A DNA stretch of 64,000 bases from CAYRIY01 sp964424335 (GCA_964424335.1 CAYRIY010000002.1:1-64000), one strand, 5' to 3'. Shown: positions 43,882 to 52,243, counted from the stretch's first letter. The notes: a model not told the origin generated them from the letters alone. A program made the numbers and translations.

Positions 43882-45224
43882 AGCGAGAAATGGTTCCCTC
43901 ATTTGTGCTCGGCGTGCTTCGGACACTGGCAGAGGCAGGATTTGAGGCCTACCTCGTCGGCGGATGCGTGCGCGACCTCTCGATGGGGCGCGCGCCGAAC
44001 GACTTTGATGCCGCGACCGACGCCGAGCCCCACGAGGTGGCGCGCCTGTTTGACAAGGTGATCATGGTGGGCGCTCGCTTCGGCGCCGTGCTCGTCGTGG
44101 ACCCGTTCGACGCCGCAATGGAGGTCCATGTGACGACCTATCGCAGCGAGAGCGGGTACGTCGACGGCAGACGGCCGCAGGAGGTGCGGTTTGGAACATC
44201 GATATACGCGGATCTTGCTCGCCGAGATTTCACGATCAACGCCGTGGCGTGGAACCCGTTTACGGGCGAGATCGTCGATCCGTACAACGGGCGAACGGAC
44301 ATCGAAGACGGGATCATTCGAGCCGTAGGAGATCCAAACGAGCGGTTGCGCGAGGATGCGCTGCGAACGCTGCGCGCCGTCCGGTTCGCCGCTCAATTCG
44401 GATTTGAAATCGATCAAGAGACGTGGCGCGCCATCGAGGTGGAGGCAACCGGTGTGCGCCGCTTGAGCGCCGAGCGGGTCCGGGATGAGCTCCTAAAGAT
44501 CCTCGAGGCGCCACATTGCGCTGAAGCACTGTGGATCATGGTCGAACTCGGCCTCTTTTACGAAGTGTTTCCGGAGCTCAAAGGCGCGGGTCGCCTCGCG
44601 CAGCACAAGCGAGGGGCGCCGACGCTCCTTGACCATTTGATTTTGACGGCGGCATCGTGTCCGCCGGACGCCGAGTTGCGGCTTGCCGGACTTTTGCACG
44701 ATGTCGGCAAACTCGAGACACGATCGGTCGAGGAGTCTGGGCGCGTGACGTTTTACGGACACGCCGAGGCCGGCGCAAGAGCCGCCCGCGCCGTCGGCAA
44801 AAGGCTGAAGCTGTCAAAATCGGCGATCGATCGCATCGGATCGCTGATCGAGATGCATATGGCCCTCGATGCGCAATTGACAAAGAAGGGTTTGCGCCGG
44901 TGGGTCGCAAAGCACGGGGAAGCTTGGGTTCGCGACCTCATCGCACTCGGGCGGGCGGACGCGGCCGCGAGCGGATGGGAAGGGAATGTACCGCACCTCG
45001 ATGCGATCGAGCGGGCGCTCGAAGAGATCGTGAGCCAAGGCGAGGCCTTTTCAAAGAGCGATCTCGCCGTGAACGGCCGGGACATTATGGAGGCGCTCGG
45101 CGTTGGACCCGGACCGGTCGTCGGCCGCATGCTCGACCAGCTCTACGAATACGTCCTGGAGCATCCGGATCAAAACACGAAAGGCGCGCTGCTTGCCAAG
45201 TTGTCGGCGTTGTCGACCGATTGA
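43878..45224 (+). CDS. cca: CCA-adding tRNA nucleotidyltransferase / poly(A) polymerase family, HD domain
   Basis: This 448-residue class-II nucleotidyltransferase has the motifs YLVGGCVRDL and DFDAATDAEP (catalytic aspartates), DLARRDFTINAVAW and EDALRTLRAVRFAAQFGF, with a C-terminal HD phosphohydrolase motif (AGLLHDVGKLETR, FYGHAEAGA). The role is most likely completing or repairing tRNA 3' CCA ends; poly(A) polymerase activity cannot be excluded by sequence. The ATGA overlap with addA couples it to the recombination operon. Confidence 0.9.
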   Translation: MKREMVPSFVLGVLRTLAEAGFEAYLVGGCVRDLSMGRAPNDFDAATDAEPHEVARLFDKVIMVGARFGAVLVVDPFDAAMEVHVTTYRSESGYVDGRRPQEVRFGTSIYADLARRDFTINAVAWNPFTGEIVDPYNGRTDIEDGIIRAVGDPNERLREDALRTLRAVRFAAQFGFEIDQETWRAIEVEATGVRRLSAERVRDELLKILEAPHCAEALWIMVELGLFYEVFPELKGAGRLAQHKRGAPTLLDHLILTAASCPPDAELRLAGLLHDVGKLETRSVEESGRVTFYGHAEAGARAARAVGKRLKLSKSAIDRIGSLIEMHMALDAQLTKKGLRRWVAKHGEAWVRDLIALGRADAAASGWEGNVPHLDAIERALEEIVSQGEAFSKSDLAVNGRDIMEALGVGPGPVVGRMLDQLYEYVLEHPDQNTKGALLAKLSALSTD

Positions 45225-45241
45225 CCAAAGGTGGTTCGGAC

Positions 45242-46009
45242 ATGTACGAGTGCATCGCGATTTCAAGTCAAAAAGGGGGCGTCGGTAAGACCACGACGAC
45301 GGTGAACGTGGCGGCGTCCCTCGTCGAACAGGGCAAAAAGGTGCTCGTCGTCGACCTCGATCCCCAGGGCGGCCTTACGTTGGCAAGCGGATTTGAGCCC
45401 GACGCCACCGAGCATACGATCTACGACGGTCTCATCCGCGATCATCCTGCGGACGGCCTGCTGCAGAAGGCGAGCTTTGGCGCGGATCTCATCCCCGCCA
45501 ACATCGACCTGTCCCTCGCGGAGCTGGAACTGGTGAACGCCTTTGCCCGTGAGCGCCGGCTCGCCTCCGTCCTTGCCCCTATTCGCGACGACTACGATAC
45601 CGTCTTGATCGATTGTCAGCCATCCTTGGGACTCCTCACGCTCAACGCCATGGCAGTGGCCGATGCCGTGCTGATTCCCGTAGCTTGCGAATACCTGGCG
45701 ATGCGGGCCGTAAAAGGCCTGGTCAAGTTTGTGAACAAGGTCAAAGCGCAGGCAAACAGCAGATTAAAGATCATCGGCATTTTGCCGACGATGTTTGACA
45801 AAAGGACGCGCCACGCCCAAGAGACGCTCGACGAACTGAAAAAAACTTTCGAACCAAAGATCCCCGTCCTTGACTTTGTCGTCTACCGCAGCATCCGATT
45901 TGCCGAGTCCGCGGCGGCGGGAGAGTCGATCATCTCGTACGCAAATCGCGTGCCGGGCGCAGAGGCGTACCGAGAGCTGGCGACGGCGCTGATTCGAGGT
46001 GACGTCTGA
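45242..46009 (+). CDS. ParA/Soj-family ATPase, orphan
   Basis: This 255-residue deviant Walker ATPase has QKGGVGKTTTTVNVAASL, the A' motif VVDLDPQGGLTLASG, and VLIDCQPSLGLLTLNAM. It closely resembles chromosomal Soj, which positions origins or cargo by dynamic DNA binding. No ParB/Spo0J gene lies next to it, which is unusual for a segregation pair and suggests a second Soj-like protein with another partner. The open frame extends far upstream into cca but ATG 45242 follows AAAGGTGG. RNase HI follows immediately. Confidence 0.9.
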   Translation: MYECIAISSQKGGVGKTTTTVNVAASLVEQGKKVLVVDLDPQGGLTLASGFEPDATEHTIYDGLIRDHPADGLLQKASFGADLIPANIDLSLAELELVNAFARERRLASVLAPIRDDYDTVLIDCQPSLGLLTLNAMAVADAVLIPVACEYLAMRAVKGLVKFVNKVKAQANSRLKIIGILPTMFDKRTRHAQETLDELKKTFEPKIPVLDFVVYRSIRFAESAAAGESIISYANRVPGAEAYRELATALIRGDV

Positions 46010-46010
46010 C

Positions 46011-46496
46011 GTGCCCGCGCGATCTTCCAATCTTTCTGCGGTCGATGTGTACACCGACGGCGCTTGTCTGGGAAATCCAGGACCCGGAGGGTGGGCGGCG
46101 ATTCTCATGTACGGCGCGCATACCAAGGAACTCTCCGGTGGAGAGGCGCAAAGCACCAACCAACGGATGGAGATCATGGCAGCCATCCATGCGCTCGAAG
46201 CGCTGAAGAGGCCGTGTCGTGTGAGGATCCACAGCGATAGCGCCTACCTTGTCAACGCCTTTCGCCAAGGCTGGGTGGACCGCTGGCAGCAGACAGGATG
46301 GAAGACCCGCGCAAAGACGGACGTCGAAAACCGCGACCTTTGGGAGCGCTTGATTCGCTTGGCCGAGCGGCACGAAGTCGAGTGGGTCAAGGTGAAGGGC
46401 CATGCCGATGACGAGCTCAACAACCGTTGCGACGAGCTCGCCAGGGCGGCGGCCAAAAAAGCGCAAGGGTCGACCGCGCCGAGCTCTCACCCCTAG
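46011..46496 (+). CDS. rnhA: Ribonuclease HI
   Basis: This 161-residue endonuclease degrades RNA in RNA-DNA hybrids. All active-site residues are visible: Asp in VYTDGACLGNPGPGGWA, Glu in NQRMEIMAA, Asp in IHSDSAYLVNAF and Asp in VKGHADDELNNRCDELA. GTG 46011 is the start because GAGGTGA lies 8 nt upstream; the in-frame GTG at 45999 lacks one. It is 1 nt from the parA-like stop, so the two are probably co-expressed. Confidence 0.94.
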   Translation: MPARSSNLSAVDVYTDGACLGNPGPGGWAAILMYGAHTKELSGGEAQSTNQRMEIMAAIHALEALKRPCRVRIHSDSAYLVNAFRQGWVDRWQQTGWKTRAKTDVENRDLWERLIRLAERHEVEWVKVKGHADDELNNRCDELARAAAKKAQGSTAPSSHP

Positions 46497-46501
46497 GAGC
46501 G

Positions 46502-46543
46502 CGGTCCCGTACAATGCCCCAAAGAACGGGCCTATCGGGACCG
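46502..46543. repeat. Inverted repeat ahead of the subtilase gene
   Basis: CGGTCCCG (46502-46509) pairs with CGGGACCG (46536-46543) across 26 nt that include TACAAT. It lies between the rnhA stop and the subtilase start and could be an operator or a transcript-end hairpin; no T-run follows. Confidence 0.3.
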
Positions 46544-46550
46544 ACATGGG

Positions 46551-47669
46551 GTGAGTCCAATATTCAGTCGCAAAATCATCGTCCTCCGGCGGCACGTCAG
46601 CGATCGTCCGTGTTGTTTAGCGATCTCCATATTAGGTGGGCGAATCATCAAGCGCCTGCCCCTCGTTCATGCCGTGGCCGTCGACAACCTGACCAAGGAG
46701 GCGCTCGAAGCGCTCTCCCGCCGATCCGACGTAGAGGCGGTTGCCGACGACATGCCGATCTTTGCCTACCCCGCGAAAGGCACAGGCGTCACCTGGGCAA
46801 GGGAGATTCCATACACGCGCGATATTTTAGAGCGCGAAGCGGCGGAGGTGCCGTGGGGCGTTCGCCGCATTCGTGCCCCCGAGGTGTGGGCAAGGTCTCA
46901 GGGCGAAGGCGTGAAGATCGCCGTGGTCGACACCGGCATCGAGTCGAACCACCCGGACCTAAAGGGCCGCGTCATCGGCGGGTACAGCGCCGTCGGGTCG
47001 AGCTACGAAGACGAGAACGGCCACGGAACGCACGTGGCGGGCATCGTTGCGGCGATCGGCGCGCCGGGGGGCGTCTACGGCGTCGCTCCGAAGGCGGAAC
47101 TCTTCGCGGTGCGCGTGCTCGATGCAAGAGGGGGAGGCAGTCTCTCCGATCTGATCGACGGACTCGATTGGACGAAAGGGTGCGGCGCCGACATCGTAAA
47201 CTTGAGCCTCGGGTCCCCATACGACCATCCCCTTCTCGAGCGGGCGATCAATGCCTTGCGCCAAAGCGGGGCCCTGATCGTGGCTGCCGCGGGGAACACC
47301 GGTCCCGAACTTGGCACGGTCGGATTTCCGGCAAGGTATAAGGGCGTCATGGGTGTCGCGGCGAGCGACAGGGCCGACAAAATAGCAGAGTTTTCGAGTA
47401 GGGGTCAAGGTGTCGATATCACGGCGCCTGGCGTCGGAATACGGTCGACGTGGATTGGCGGCGCCTACCGCACCTTGTCCGGCACGTCGATGGCCGCCCC
47501 TCACGTAGCCGGCGCCACCGCGTTGCTTTGGAAGACGGCGCCGTTTGCCCGCTCGGCAAGTACAGCCATCTTGCTCACGGCCAAACGACTCGACTGTTGG
47601 CCAAGGTCCGCTCAAGGGCGCGGGTTGGTTCAAGCAGAAGAGGCGTACGTGACGGCGAGACGGCTCTAG
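46551..47669 (+). CDS. S8-family serine peptidase (subtilase)
   Basis: This 372-residue protease has the full catalytic triad: Asp in VVDTGIESNHPDL, His in NGHGTHVAGIVAA and Ser in SGTSMAAPHVAGA, with the oxyanion Asn region AAAGNTGP. The first 80 residues look like an inhibitor-I9 propeptide. No signal peptide is visible from the GTG at 46551, so it may be intracellular, or a start or export signal is missed. The Shine-Dalgarno is weak (ATGGGG). The function is probably general or sporulation-linked proteolysis; the substrate is unknown. Confidence 0.87.
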   Translation: MSPIFSRKIIVLRRHVSDRPCCLAISILGGRIIKRLPLVHAVAVDNLTKEALEALSRRSDVEAVADDMPIFAYPAKGTGVTWAREIPYTRDILEREAAEVPWGVRRIRAPEVWARSQGEGVKIAVVDTGIESNHPDLKGRVIGGYSAVGSSYEDENGHGTHVAGIVAAIGAPGGVYGVAPKAELFAVRVLDARGGGSLSDLIDGLDWTKGCGADIVNLSLGSPYDHPLLERAINALRQSGALIVAAAGNTGPELGTVGFPARYKGVMGVAASDRADKIAEFSSRGQGVDITAPGVGIRSTWIGGAYRTLSGTSMAAPHVAGATALLWKTAPFARSASTAILLTAKRLDCWPRSAQGRGLVQAEEAYVTARRL

Positions 47670-47839
47670 TGGCCGATTCGTCCAGGTTGTTTGCCCCGTT
47701 TGACTGATGTCGATGCGAATGGAAAGCGGGAGCGGGAGAGACGCTTCTAGTGCGAGCGGCGGTCGGAAGGAGTACCGTTTTTCGAAGGGAACTTGAGGAG
47801 AGAGCCAACTCTAGAATCCGGAAATGAGGGCCAATTTGC

Positions 47840-48430
47840 GTGCACGTACTTGACTACAACGGGTTTCGCGATTCGATCGTCGACGCGATTACGTCTCAGG
47901 ATCTCGAAACATCGATCGACGAGGCAGTTTTTTTAGGCAGTAGTTCGCGCGGGTGTGAGATTTTCGTTCACGCTGATCCCGAGCCTGCTGAAGTTTGGGG
48001 GAAGATCAGCTTTGAGTGGTCCGCAGCGAATCAGGCTCTCTTTGAGTTTCATAAGGAAGGCGACCGCCGAGCGGCCGAAGTCGACGCATCCGACCCTTCG
48101 GCCGAGGTCATGATGCACATTGCGTTTCACTTGCACTTCGGCGTGCTTTCGATATCGACCGATGCCGTGCGCGATGTGGCTCAAGAGATCCAAGAGACGG
48201 CCGTGATGTTTTTCGGCGACGATGGCGGTGTGGTCGCCGAGGTGTCGATGACCTCTTCCGAAGCCAAACTCGAGTGCTTGCGCTTTGAGGTGAACACGTC
48301 CGCGCCGATGATGGTCGAAGAACCGTGGTGGGACCAGCTCGCTGACGTATGCCGGACCCTGATCGACAAGTTTCAGGCGATCTTCGTCCGGTTGAACTCC
48401 GAGTTTGGCTCGCCCCGGGGCAACGTTTGA
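47840..48430 (+). CDS. Hypothetical protein, acidic and soluble
   Basis: This 196-residue protein is strongly acidic and has no signal peptide, membrane segment or motif I know. A 170-nt region with no visible gene separates it from the subtilase. GTG 47840 follows GAGGG at 10 nt. A second unknown gene begins 47 nt later, so the two are probably an operon. Confidence 0.6.
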   Translation: MHVLDYNGFRDSIVDAITSQDLETSIDEAVFLGSSSRGCEIFVHADPEPAEVWGKISFEWSAANQALFEFHKEGDRRAAEVDASDPSAEVMMHIAFHLHFGVLSISTDAVRDVAQEIQETAVMFFGDDGGVVAEVSMTSSEAKLECLRFEVNTSAPMMVEEPWWDQLADVCRTLIDKFQAIFVRLNSEFGSPRGNV

Positions 48431-48477
48431 CGTGGCGATGCAAAAATCAGAGCGCTGAGCTCCTTGTCGTGCGGGGG

Positions 48478-48978
48478 ATGGCGAGCTTGTTCGAGATTCA
48501 AAGGCGATCGATCAGACAACTTGCGCAGCAAAAACCCACCTACCTGTTCAACACCATCATCGCGGCCATGGGATATGCCAAGAGCATCGGAAGGAGCCCG
48601 GGAGACTTCGTCCGTTTCTTCATGGAGCGGCAAACAGGTTGGGAACGGCTGCATGGCGACATCGAGGCCGTCTTTCAAAACTTTGTGAACAACTTTCAAC
48701 AGCATACCGAGATGTTGGACGACGAGTTTAAGGTGTTTGTGACCGAGCGCGGCGTGGTCCTCGTCACCGAACCCATCGAAAAGCTCTTTCGAGAGGACGC
48801 GGAAAAGTGGGGCCTTACGCCGGAGGAGCTCCGCGAGGGGTGGGGCGTCTCGGCAGAGTACATCAGCCGCTTCACGGGCCTTGAAGTCCGGTACGATCAC
48901 TTTGACGAAAAGCACTTCATCCACATCGCCCAAGCGCGAACCGAAGAGAAAAAGGAGATCGAAGCGAGCGCAACATAG
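48478..48978 (+). CDS. Hypothetical protein
   Basis: This 166-residue soluble protein is predicted to be mainly helical in its N-terminal half (IRQLAQQKPTYLFNTIIAAM, DFVRFFMERQTGWERL) with a mixed C-terminal half rich in charged and aromatic residues (EVRYDHFDEKHFIHIAQA). The frame is open from 48349 but overlaps the previous gene there; ATG 48478 follows GGGGG very closely, and GTG 48469 is an alternative. I do not recognise a family. It converges with the GH18 lipoprotein gene. Confidence 0.6.
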   Translation: MASLFEIQRRSIRQLAQQKPTYLFNTIIAAMGYAKSIGRSPGDFVRFFMERQTGWERLHGDIEAVFQNFVNNFQQHTEMLDDEFKVFVTERGVVLVTEPIEKLFREDAEKWGLTPEELREGWGVSAEYISRFTGLEVRYDHFDEKHFIHIAQARTEEKKEIEASAT

Positions 48979-49004
48979 CGGGGCGGCGTCCTGCCTGCCC
49001 GTGC

Positions 49005-50228
49005 TCACGAGGGGTGAGGTTCGAGCTTTCGAACGTCAAACCTTCTCTCGATCATGCGCCAGAGCATGGGGTCCTCCAAACCGGCGCGCCAGAGGGCAAT
49101 CCCGCCCAAATCGTACCGCTCGACCAGATCAAGCTTTATCGCGCTGCTTTCGGCATCCTCAAACCAAACCTCGTGCTTCGCGCCATTGTGCGTGTACGTG
49201 AAGGTCGGCGTTTTCGACTCTTCGTCGCGCACGACCTTGGCCCCATGCGCCTGGGCAATGGCGATGGCCTGAGCATAGGATATGTAGCGCGGCCTTTCTC
49301 CTTCGGTCCAGTCAAAACCGTATCCGGGAATGCCGACGTACACCTTTTTAGAGGGAATGACGCTGACGGCGTACTGAATTACGGATTCCACCCATCCGCT
49401 CGAGGAAATGGGGCCGGGGCCGCTCGAGTAACCGTGCTCGTCGTAAGTCATCACGTAGACCCGATCCACGGCCTTGCCGATCCGAACGTAGTCAAATCCG
49501 CCCGACCACCCGTGCTCCGGGTCGTCCCAGGTCTTGGCGGGAACGGAGATGCTGACTTCGAGTCCGACTTGGTGGAGGCGCTCTGCAAGGCGCTCGACGA
49601 ATCCGGAGAATGCATCGCGCATTGCGGGATCCACGTGCTCCACGTCGATGTTGATCTCGGCGTACCCGTACTTTAGGCCGGTGCGCCCGATGTCTTCGAT
49701 CAAGCGGACTTGCGCGTCGAAATCGGAGAGCAGATCTTTGACTACGCCTCGACTCCATGCGGTCTTGCCGTAAAGCAGATTGTGGAACAGGCCGACGAGT
49801 CGGGCTCCGGCACGATCCGCAATGCGAGCCGCCTTCTCGATGGTCTCGTCCGTGGTGGCGCCAAACGGTTTGAGCCGGTCCAATGTTTCTCGCTCCACTT
49901 GATGCCAAAAGCCGACGATGGCGCTGATCAACGCCTGCTCTCGCACAACGGTCTCCTCGGACGAAGGGTGTCCGAGGTATGGCTCTTCTTCCACATAAAA
50001 TACGACCACGTCACGGGGACCGCCTTGGTTTGGAACGTTTGCCACGCCATCTCCTCCTCCGGGGAAAGCCTTGACCAACCAGTCCGGTCGGGCTTCGCCC
50101 AAATGGCCAAACGGCGACCCGCCTAGTATGCCACATCCGGCTAGGAGTAAAATCAATCCAACGAAAAGCCTTAGAAATATGGCGCAAGCGACGGGGCGTC
50201 TCGATAAGGAAACTGGATGGCGCTTCAT
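49005..50228 (-). CDS. GH18 lipoprotein, SleL/YaaH-like
   Basis: This 407-residue protein has a lipoprotein signal (LFVGLILLLAGCGILG, lipobox LAGC) and a GH18 barrel. Family stretches include VYVMTYDEHGYSSGPGP, SSGWVESVIQYAVSVIPSKK and KVYVGIPGYGFDWTEG, which match SleL/YaaH-type spore-cortex N-acetylglucosaminidases. The catalytic motif is YAEINIDVEHVD: the last Asp and catalytic Glu of DxxDxDxE are kept but the first Asp is Ala. There are no LysM repeats, unlike SleL and YaaH. ATG 50228 is used although its Shine-Dalgarno is weak; a TTG lies at 50246. A germination or spore-wall role is inferred. Confidence 0.83.
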   Translation of the reverse strand: MKRHPVSLSRRPVACAIFLRLFVGLILLLAGCGILGGSPFGHLGEARPDWLVKAFPGGGDGVANVPNQGGPRDVVVFYVEEEPYLGHPSSEETVVREQALISAIVGFWHQVERETLDRLKPFGATTDETIEKAARIADRAGARLVGLFHNLLYGKTAWSRGVVKDLLSDFDAQVRLIEDIGRTGLKYGYAEINIDVEHVDPAMRDAFSGFVERLAERLHQVGLEVSISVPAKTWDDPEHGWSGGFDYVRIGKAVDRVYVMTYDEHGYSSGPGPISSSGWVESVIQYAVSVIPSKKVYVGIPGYGFDWTEGERPRYISYAQAIAIAQAHGAKVVRDEESKTPTFTYTHNGAKHEVWFEDAESSAIKLDLVERYDLGGIALWRAGLEDPMLWRMIERRFDVRKLEPHPS

Positions 50229-50536
50229 AGTGGGCTCGTTTCGCAACGAAAGGCGCCGCTACCTCTAGGCAATGATTGGCTGAGGTTGGCAGCATTCGGT
50301 TACTTGATCCAAAACAGGAGACCGGACCCAACAAACTCACCTTCTAGGGCCATGAAGGCAGCGAACGAGCGTTTGTCGCCAGGAATAGCAAAGAGTGTAG
50401 GCACACTTGGCCGCCCGACCGTGTCAGCCGGCCAATCCACAAACGGATGAAAATCCTGGCGGGCCAGCGTCGCTGGCCCTCGTGGGCGGCAAGTGGGGAC
50501 CGCAGCCAATCGGCTTTTTTAAAAGGAGTGAGAACA
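50229..50536 (+). promoter_or_regulatory. Leader region of the GGCT-domain gene
   Basis: This 308-nt stretch between divergent genes contains a near-perfect palindrome GGGCCAGCG-T-CGCTGGCCC (50461-50479), then AGCC-AATC-GGCT followed by six Ts (50504-50520) directly before the Shine-Dalgarno AAAAGGAG (50521-50528). The layout suggests an attenuator or translational control element, but I match no known riboswitch. No clear promoter boxes are visible. Confidence 0.35.
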
Positions 50537-52243
50537 CTGGACTTTCTCCGCGACGTGCGAGCCCATTGGCAGCAGGCGTCCACAAGGCCATTCCAGGCCA
50601 ACGGAACGATCGCGCTCATGCCCGACGCCGCTTTGCGACACATCTCGAAATCCGAATTCAAGCGGGGTATCGCCAGGGTTGTTCGCTGGTTCGACAACGG
50701 CGCGCGGGGGCTTTGGGCCGAAGCCAGGTGGCCTGGTAGGCGGAAAGTCGGAGGGGTCGTGCTCCATGTGGTCTTGCCCGAGCGCGGATCGCTCAAATTG
50801 GGCTGGAGCCTCGAGTGGACGATGCGGCTCGCGGATACGATCGATGCGCTCGCGGCGTCGCCATTTCGTCGACCTGTCCGCCTTCACATTTCGAGTCCCG
50901 AGACCGACCCTAATCCCATCCTTCGCAGGGCCTGGACCGGAGGCGCTCGCGACGCCGCGGTCATCGAGGTCGATTTCAGCGTGTCCCGCATTAGCCAGGT
51001 CAGCGCGTCCGTGCGGGCCTATGGTCTGGTCGGCGACGTGCTGGCCGCTGCCATCGGCGACAGGGCGTCGCATATTTCGCACATTCCCCTTACCCATACG
51101 AGCGTCGCGATCGAGGGGAGCGACGCCGTAAGCGACCTCGGCCCGGCGGTAACGTCGACGATGATTTGGTGGGCGGTGGCCGGCCTCGACGATTCGTATC
51201 GACTTTTTGAGTGGCTGCAGGAGGCGGTGCCTACATCGGTGCGTACATTGGCACAAGCGCATCCGGCTCGGCGCACGGGCGAGCTTTCCGATGCCGCGAT
51301 TGGCGCGTACACCCTCGAGGCGCGCCTTGAGGGCATGTGGCAGTTGGTCGCCCACTTCGAACCGAGGGCCGTCGGCGAAGAGGAGATTGCAGGTTGGGTG
51401 CGGGAGATCGAGGCGGCGTACCGTTACACGCTGCCTACTATTCGAAAGTCGCCGCATAGGAAGCGTGCGAGGCCGACTCGGTCCTCCATCGACGCATTGC
51501 CAAGTCCGGGCTTTGTTTGGGTGCCAAGCGCGGGTCACCGCCCCGCTTTGGGAAGCGGCGGCGAGCGCTCGTGGGAAAGGCGGCGGCGCAGGGGCCTCGT
51601 CTTGCCCGCACCCCACGACATCTTTGACGGTGAGCGAACGCTCGTGGAGGGCATCCATTTGATGTGTGTGCGCTGGGGGTTTGATGGGCCCTCGGCGGCG
51701 CGGATCGCCCGTCGCTGGATCAAGGAGGGTCTGATCCAACCCTTGGACGACCGAGGGAGCGACCGGAGGACGGTGATGTACTTCTCCTTTGGTTCGTGTA
51801 TGTGCTTGCAAAGCTTTCGCGAAACGGTGCCTCGATACGATCTGTTGGGCCCTGCGCGCCTATACGGACACCGATTGGCATTTACATTTGAGTCCGTGGG
51901 CCGAAACGGAGGCGTGGCGGATGTCGTGTCGGATGCACGGAGCGATGTCTGGGGCGTATTGTATCGAATTCCCCGAGCCTACGTGCCGCGCCTGGACGCA
52001 CGGGAAGGCGTCCACCTGGGCCATTACCAACAGTCGTGGATCGAAGTCGAGGCACTAGGGGTGACGTGGCAGCGAGTCCTGACCTATACCGTCGCCAACA
52101 AAGCGAGAAGCGAGATACGCCCGTCCGACGAATATGCGGGCCTCATCATGGAAGGGGCCCAAACGATGCTTCACCCTGATTACTGCCGGCGTCTTGCTGA
52201 CCTGTTTGCGGGGATGGGCGTCGAGCCATCGCTTCCTCTTTGA
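50537..52243 (+). CDS. Unknown protein with C-terminal gamma-glutamylcyclotransferase-like domain
   Basis: The product is about 568 residues. The C-terminal 150 residues match the GGCT/AIG2-like fold: YFSFGSCMCLQSFRE, GPARLYGHRLAFTFES, GGVADVVSD, DVWGVLYRIPRAYVPRLD and a final PSDEYAGLIMEGAQ. The N-terminal 400 residues have no motif I recognise. A helix-turn-helix-like stretch (GPSAARIARRWIKEGLIQPL) just precedes the GGCT part. The strong Shine-Dalgarno AAAAGGAG points to an in-frame CTG at 50537; the GTG at 50528 overlaps it and ATG 50447 has no ribosome site. A GGCT activity on a gamma-glutamyl compound is possible but unproven. The 3' end overlaps the convergent yczE-like gene by 64 nt. 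Confidence 0.7.
   Translation: MDFLRDVRAHWQQASTRPFQANGTIALMPDAALRHISKSEFKRGIARVVRWFDNGARGLWAEARWPGRRKVGGVVLHVVLPERGSLKLGWSLEWTMRLADTIDALAASPFRRPVRLHISSPETDPNPILRRAWTGGARDAAVIEVDFSVSRISQVSASVRAYGLVGDVLAAAIGDRASHISHIPLTHTSVAIEGSDAVSDLGPAVTSTMIWWAVAGLDDSYRLFEWLQEAVPTSVRTLAQAHPARRTGELSDAAIGAYTLEARLEGMWQLVAHFEPRAVGEEEIAGWVREIEAAYRYTLPTIRKSPHRKRARPTRSSIDALPSPGFVWVPSAGHRPALGSGGERSWERRRRRGLVLPAPHDIFDGERTLVEGIHLMCVRWGFDGPSAARIARRWIKEGLIQPLDDRGSDRRTVMYFSFGSCMCLQSFRETVPRYDLLGPARLYGHRLAFTFESVGRNGGVADVVSDARSDVWGVLYRIPRAYVPRLDAREGVHLGHYQQSWIEVEALGVTWQRVLTYTVANKARSEIRPSDEYAGLIMEGAQTMLHPDYCRRLADLFAGMGVEPSLPL

Noticed and set aside
42379..43926. 515-codon minus-strand open frame
   Set aside because: Antisense shadow of addA in GC-rich DNA, with no recognisable motif.
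44657..45241. Upstream extension of the ParA-like frame
   Set aside because: It overlaps cca, has Arg-rich non-protein-like sequence, and the conserved ParA start follows its own Shine-Dalgarno at 45242.
50491..50505. T-box-like string (AAGTGGGGACCGCAG)
   Set aside because: It resembles the T-box core only partly, no stem I specifier structure is visible, and the downstream gene is not an aminoacyl-tRNA or amino-acid gene.
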